Positions 43,137 through 46,732 of a stretch of DNA of 46,732 nt are shown here, piece after piece. Location of the stretch: the NCBI GenBank assembly GCA_018883165.1, contig VEQN01000006.1, positions 1-46,732 of the forward strand. The letters are read 5' to 3'. Below the pieces are notes generated by a model that saw only the letters and a list, made by a program, of their open reading frames with translations, ran no database searches and had not been told where the DNA came from. How positions within the stretch are numbered: position 1 is the stretch's first letter; every line of letters starts with the position of its first letter. The position numbers and the translations under genes were made by a program. Source of the stretch: Candidatus Tayloriibacteriota bacterium. GTDB lineage: Bacteria > Patescibacteriota > Minisyncoccia > Phycocordibacterales > CAIZLB01.

Positions 43137-43811
43137 TCAGGCAGTGAGGAGTTCCCAGTTTGTTTCGGGACGCTTTGGTGAGATGGCCTCACTTCCATCT
43201 TTGCACAGCGGACACTCCTCTGGAGACCAGATGGGTCCGTGCTTGGTGATAAGTGCAAGAAGATTGAGATCTTCTCCAATCGAGTTCTCACCCGAGCGAT
43301 TCACAAGAGTAAGTACACGACTGAATGGGATACCACCAGCCTTGAGGACCGCATCATTCGCAAGGAGCACGCTTCCGCCAGTAGTGGTCACGTCCTCGCA
43401 AAGGAGAACGTGTTCACCAGGAAGAACCTTTCTTTCGGGATCGTCCCAAACCATGGTCTTCTTTTCTTGGTCCGTCCCCTTTGCAGGTGATGCCCACTTG
43501 CACAAAGTGCCGCGACGAACACCAATCGCTTTAGAGATTGCCTCCGCAAGCAATGTGGCACCAGTTTGTGGGCCGACCACACGATCAACCGTGGACAGGT
43601 CAAAACCGGTATGAAGGAGCAAATCGACGAGGTCGAGAGATGCTTCTTCACGGAGAGTGACGTCATCCACCACTGGTTTGGAGTAGAAAAACATAGAGGA
43701 GTGATTCCCCGATGTCATACGCGCATGAGGTTTCCTGGTGTCGCCACCGTGAAACCACAGTGCACCTTTTTCCTGATAGGCTTTAATCCAGCCGTCTGAG
43801 TTTCTGTGCAT
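43137..43811 (-). CDS. Type I phosphoribosyltransferase (orotate PRTase-like)
   Basis: From the ATG at 43811 the product is 224 residues. A substrate-binding N-terminal part (GALWFHGGDTRKPHARMTSGNHS, an OPRT-like lid and Lys-Ser/His region) precedes the PRPP-binding loop VLLCEDVTTTGGS (near 138-150). C-terminally, Cys-containing PLCKDGSEA follows. It resembles orotate or purine PRTases (pyrE-like) but the exact base is not certain. A GTG start at 43880 would lie upstream of the predicted transcript start (TTTACA 43910-43905, TACTCT 43887-43882), so 43811 is preferred. The leader is about 64 bases. Composition is G/C-richer than the surrounding surface-protein genes. Confidence 0.8.
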   Translation of the reverse strand: MHRNSDGWIKAYQEKGALWFHGGDTRKPHARMTSGNHSSMFFYSKPVVDDVTLREEASLDLVDLLLHTGFDLSTVDRVVGPQTGATLLAEAISKAIGVRRGTLCKWASPAKGTDQEKKTMVWDDPERKVLPGEHVLLCEDVTTTGGSVLLANDAVLKAGGIPFSRVLTLVNRSGENSIGEDLNLLALITKHGPIWSPEECPLCKDGSEAISPKRPETNWELLTA

Positions 43812-43881
43812 TTGTAAGGATCTAACACCATGTTGTGAACCACATGGACAGGTATACAAAGAAATACCCTTGTACGGCACA

Positions 43882-43910
43882 AGAGTATTCTAAATACATA
43901 TTACTGTAAA
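43882..43910 (-). promoter_or_regulatory. Promoter of the phosphoribosyltransferase gene
   Basis: On the minus strand TTTACA (43910-43905), a 17-base spacer and TACTCT (43887-43882). A leader of about 64 bases precedes the ATG at 43811. Confidence 0.45.
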
Positions 43911-43913
43911 GAG

Positions 43914-46016
43914 CTACCTTAGCGTACTCAATGCGACCCTTGTCTGCGGACCAACCAAACCATGTGCGGGTGTAATGTTTTGTGACAACTGAAACTCCCG
44001 TACCGCATTCCTTGTTAACACTCCGTACGTCCCAGTCGCTCCATATACTTTCAATGTTAATGCAGCAGGACCTATATTCTTTTTAATGAGTAACTCTTGT
44101 AGAGCCATCACATCTGCACCTTTAGATCCAATTCGAAGGTTCCGTGTAAAGGGTACGGTTGTGGTTGCAACTTTATCATATACACAGAGTGACTCTACAT
44201 GTTCTACAAATCTCTGATAGTTTTTTGCTTTCACATCAGTACACCCTTTTGGAGTAGCACCTCCTCCACCAGATGAGAATGAACCACTAGATGACTGTGG
44301 TGCTCCGCCAGAGCTTATAGTAAATGAGGTAATAGAAAGTGTGTTTACATTATACGAAGCATCACGCACTGTAATTACACAGTTACCATACACTCCAGGT
44401 GCAAGTTGTGTGAGGGTTATGGTATTTGTACCAAGAGTAGTTGTTCCAACTGAACTTGAACAATACCCAGAGTATGTCAGTGTACCTACCTCATCTGTTG
44501 TTAACACATAGTCTGGTGTTGTGTCAGTTGTGGTACCAATTGGAGTAACTTCAGTGAGAGAAGGAGCCTGGGTGTCTAATGTAAGTTTCAACAAGAAATG
44601 TCCAATCACAGAAGGTGTGACCGAGTACGTTCCACTTGTTGGATCAAAATCTGTAACTCCAGATATTGTACCGGATGTGTATATATATGTACCATCTATG
44701 AAAATATCATCAAAACTCTGGGAGTCTGGTCCGGAAATTTGTGCGTACCAAATATATTCTCCCGTTGAGTCGACACGAATAATAAAACCATCATAAGATG
44801 CTGTTGGGGTGAACAAATCAACACCGACACCAGGGTTTGCATCAAATGTTGTTTCAGAGCTACCAGAAATATATACATCATTCTGTGCATCAATTGCTAT
44901 CTGATCAAATTGAACAGTTCCATTTTCAGCTGACCACAAGTTACCCCACAGAAATGAACCCGTAGTGTCCAACTTAACAAGAACCCCACCTACATATGAT
45001 CCTGCCAAGGAACGAGTATCTGTTCCTTCACCAGGATTTAAATCCAAGGTGCCAGAAGTGGTGCTCATTGAGAAATACACATTTGATGCACTATCAACTA
45101 GTAAGTCTTTTCCTTCCTCAGTATTATCTCCTCCCCAAGTCTTTACCCAAGCGAATTGTCCATTACTTTGTAATTTTAAGAGAAAGATATCTTGTGATGA
45201 TCCTTGAGCTGCAACAGTAGTCGTACCTACACCTGGATCAAAATCAACCGAATTATGAAAATACCCTAGGAGATATACGTTATCAGATTGATCGATTGCT
45301 ATCTTTATTGGCCGATCATCACCAGTTCCTCCAATTAGATTACCCCACACATATTCACCTGCTGTATTTAACTTTACGGTAAAGGTGTCATATGATCCAA
45401 AATGTGAAGATGTTGTCGTGCCAGTACCTGGATCCAAGTCCATTGCACCTTGTGTGAATCCGCTCAAGACAACACCATCGGTCGTAAGACCTAGGCCAAA
45501 TCCAAGATTTCCAGCAGGTGTACCAAATATCTTTCCCCACTGTATAACACCGCTACTGTTTAATTTTACCAATACCACATCACCTCCACCTGGTGGAGTA
45601 ACTGTGACTGTACTACCTGTCGGGTCAATATCAACAGCAGAATTACCCACAAAATTCATGAGCACGTACACATTCCCTGACGCATCAACAACGATCTCTG
45701 TCGGTGACTCATCGCTTGCACCTCCTCCAACTGCCTTCGCCCAGATTAAATCACCTGCATTTGTGTACTTGGCAACAAAAACATCACCGAACCCACCACT
45801 TGAAGAAACTGTTGTTGTACCAGGTCCAAGATCTAAATCTATACTTCCATTCAATTGTGCTGTCACATACACATTTCCTGCACTATCATTTTCGATAATG
45901 GGTAAACTATTTGTATACGGTATGCTTTTAACCCAAACCAAATCAGTTACTGCTGCTTGTGTAATATATGGTACCCCAAAGAGTACGAGTGTGAGTGCGA
46001 ATAAAATGTGTTTCAT
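43914..46016 (-). CDS. Large secreted SBBP/beta-propeller protein with a peptidoglycan-binding tail
   Basis: From the ATG at 46016 this is a 700-residue secreted protein. A signal peptide (about 1-20) is followed by about eight repeats of roughly 55 residues with the pattern D-GNVYV / DLDPG-GT / VKLNTAGEYVWG (about 24-480), typical of SBBP or beta-propeller repeats. A beta domain (about 490-590), a Gly/Ser-rich linker, the GCTDVKAKNYQRFVEHVESL module and a C-terminal PG_binding_1 domain (LRIGSKGADVMALQELL, YGVLTRNAVREFQ) complete it. The start at 46061 would add 15 unlikely residues. It likely attaches to the wall and acts as an adhesin or sensor. Confidence 0.8.
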   Translation of the reverse strand: MKHILFALTLVLFGVPYITQAAVTDLVWVKSIPYTNSLPIIENDSAGNVYVTAQLNGSIDLDLGPGTTTVSSSGGFGDVFVAKYTNAGDLIWAKAVGGGASDESPTEIVVDASGNVYVLMNFVGNSAVDIDPTGSTVTVTPPGGGDVVLVKLNSSGVIQWGKIFGTPAGNLGFGLGLTTDGVVLSGFTQGAMDLDPGTGTTTSSHFGSYDTFTVKLNTAGEYVWGNLIGGTGDDRPIKIAIDQSDNVYLLGYFHNSVDFDPGVGTTTVAAQGSSQDIFLLKLQSNGQFAWVKTWGGDNTEEGKDLLVDSASNVYFSMSTTSGTLDLNPGEGTDTRSLAGSYVGGVLVKLDTTGSFLWGNLWSAENGTVQFDQIAIDAQNDVYISGSSETTFDANPGVGVDLFTPTASYDGFIIRVDSTGEYIWYAQISGPDSQSFDDIFIDGTYIYTSGTISGVTDFDPTSGTYSVTPSVIGHFLLKLTLDTQAPSLTEVTPIGTTTDTTPDYVLTTDEVGTLTYSGYCSSSVGTTTLGTNTITLTQLAPGVYGNCVITVRDASYNVNTLSITSFTISSGGAPQSSSGSFSSGGGGATPKGCTDVKAKNYQRFVEHVESLCVYDKVATTTVPFTRNLRIGSKGADVMALQELLIKKNIGPAALTLKVYGATGTYGVLTRNAVREFQLSQNITPAHGLVGPQTRVALSTLR

Positions 46017-46076
46017 GTTATGAGTAATTTTAACATGTACACCATGTATATGTTCAAACATAGTGTGTATAAGAAC

Positions 46077-46385
46077 TTACATCTTTCGAAGTGCCATGAG
46101 ACCACCTTCCACATTCGTAACGTTTGCATATCCTAAAGACTGGAGCTTAGTGCACGCCCTTGCACTTCTTCCACCACTTAGGCAATAGCAGATGATGGAA
46201 CAATCTGTTGTAATACCATGTGTTTCCATCATCTCTTTCGATATCTCATCAACTGGTATACACACTGCCCCTTGAAAGTGCCCCTCATTGAATTCCTCCA
46301 GTGTACGTACATCAATGAGTGTGACAGTGTCACCTTTCTTGAGAATTTCATCAAGCTTGAGTTTTGATACACTTAGCTTATTCAT
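46077..46385 (-). CDS. Rhodanese-like sulfurtransferase
   Basis: From the ATG at 46385 the product is 102 residues, a single rhodanese domain. VTLIDVRTLEEFNEGHFQGAVCIP contains the family's DVR-xEEF motif, and the active-site loop is C68-LSGGRS (in CYCLSGGRS). The ending VEGGLMALRK is typical. It transfers sulfane sulfur to thiols or acts in sulfur trafficking. A TTG at 46391 is possible but less likely. It is 9 bases past the stop of the DUF2075 gene and is probably co-transcribed. Confidence 0.92.
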   Translation of the reverse strand: MNKLSVSKLKLDEILKKGDTVTLIDVRTLEEFNEGHFQGAVCIPVDEISKEMMETHGITTDCSIICYCLSGGRSARACTKLQSLGYANVTNVEGGLMALRKM

Positions 46386-46394
46386 ACCCAAATT

Positions 46395-46660
46395 TTAAGA
46401 AAAATTTAAATCCATAGATGCTTCTAATATATATTTTCTGAGATTAAGGTCATGAACATATACATACGTACCGTAAATTCCACGAGTAAGTAAAGTCTTA
46501 TATATATTTAGTATATATGATTTCAATTCATCCGGACTAGACACGGATCTTTTACCGTTGATATCTTCGTATCGATCCTTATGAATGATAATCTCATGAT
46601 TCTCAGGATCATATGATATTTCTGGCCCAATTATGACACCGGTGTAATTTAAATCATATC
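46395..46660 (-). CDS. C-terminal end of a DUF2075 ATPase-like protein (partial)
   Basis: On the minus strand an open frame runs from the window edge to a stop at 46397-46395. It reads GPEISYDPENHEI, LKSYILNIYKTLLTRGIYGTYVYVHD and LRKYILEASMDLNFS. The N-IYKTLLTRGI-G-YVYV ending is the mark of DUF2075/Schlafen-type DNA-binding ATPases. Only the last ~80 residues are present. The reading enters the terminal inverted repeat at 46651, and nothing beyond 46660 can be trusted as gene sequence. Confidence 0.7.
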
Positions 46661-46732
46661 TAAATTACACCGGTGTCATAATTGGGCCAGAAATATCATA
46701 TGATCCTGAGAATCATGAGATTATCATTCATA
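46580..46732. repeat. Perfect 72-bp inverted repeat at the contig end
   Basis: Arm 46580-46651 and arm 46661-46732 are exact reverse complements of each other, with a 9-base loop at 46652-46660. The repeat ends exactly at the window end and the left arm lies within the DUF2075 coding region. This is most like a fold-back or chimeric read at a contig end. A true hairpin end is a remote alternative. Confidence 0.95.

Noticed and set aside
42994-43614. Rightward open frame of about 206 codons opposite the phosphoribosyltransferase
   Set aside because: It is antisense to a gene with clear PRPP-loop motifs and its own terminator; the encoded sequence is Arg/Ser-rich and has no domain.
43812-43880. 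GTG start for the phosphoribosyltransferase
   Set aside because: It would lie upstream of the predicted transcript start; the in-frame ATG at 43811 fits the leader length of similar genes.
45385-46023. Rightward open frame of about 212 codons opposite the SBBP protein
   Set aside because: It is Pro/Thr-rich and antisense to a repetitive secreted-protein gene; the repeat structure explains the lack of stops.

Overview
The window reads as an AT-rich, gene-dense chromosomal contig from a Patescibacteria (Candidate Phyla Radiation, Parcubacteria-like) organism. This rests on the short intergenic gaps, the many small single-pass membrane proteins, the extracellular proteins carrying peptidoglycan-binding modules, and the mix of Gram-positive-style LexA control with archaeal-type ProS. 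No 16S rRNA is present, so the phylum is inferred. I saw no rRNA, tRNA, CRISPR array, transposase or integrase, and no gene-free stretch longer than about 270 bases.

Layout. 1-3302 holds the start of a leftward membrane protein, an EamA transporter, a CARDB surface protein and an unknown two-helix membrane protein. 3352-6257 is a leftward gyrB-tlyA unit. 6316-11300 mixes isolated unknown genes, each with its own promoter and terminator (6414, 7075, 9004, 10821), with a PEP-utilising swivel-domain gene and a methyltransferase. 11359-16562 is a long leftward block that starts at an SOS-box promoter: small protein, lexA, a membrane protein, EVE, thermonuclease, DUF805 and Gmad2 proteins. 16581-22891 holds a PGB/META secreted protein, a Pif1-like helicase, DoxX and three envelope proteins. 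22997-28013 holds more isolated unknown genes, DUF1905, a YgjP-type metallopeptidase and an ABC-F protein. 28123-31139 is a leftward set of glutaredoxin, DUF2177, Nudix, msrB and proS. 31220-38962 holds an AAA-CYTH fusion, an HTH-Nudix protein with a palindromic upstream site, coiled-coil and small membrane proteins, a fatty-acid desaturase, CcdA and an acyltransferase. 38963-46397 holds Smr, DUF805, MBL, Nudix, two large secreted proteins with matching C-terminal tails, a phosphoribosyltransferase, rhodanese and the end of a DUF2075 gene. The contig stops in a perfect 72-bp inverted repeat.

Two expression styles stand out. Most recognisable host genes have a -10 box only 6-10 bases before the start codon (often TATACTT), which implies leaderless mRNAs. 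A second class of about ten mostly unknown genes has richer base composition, stands alone, has its own promoter, a roughly 35-125 base CA-rich leader with little or no Shine-Dalgarno, and a strong hairpin terminator. Three of these (6414, 7075, 27543) may be degenerate histidine-phosphatase-fold proteins. The class also includes the desaturase and the phosphoribosyltransferase. This second class is the best candidate for something undescribed.
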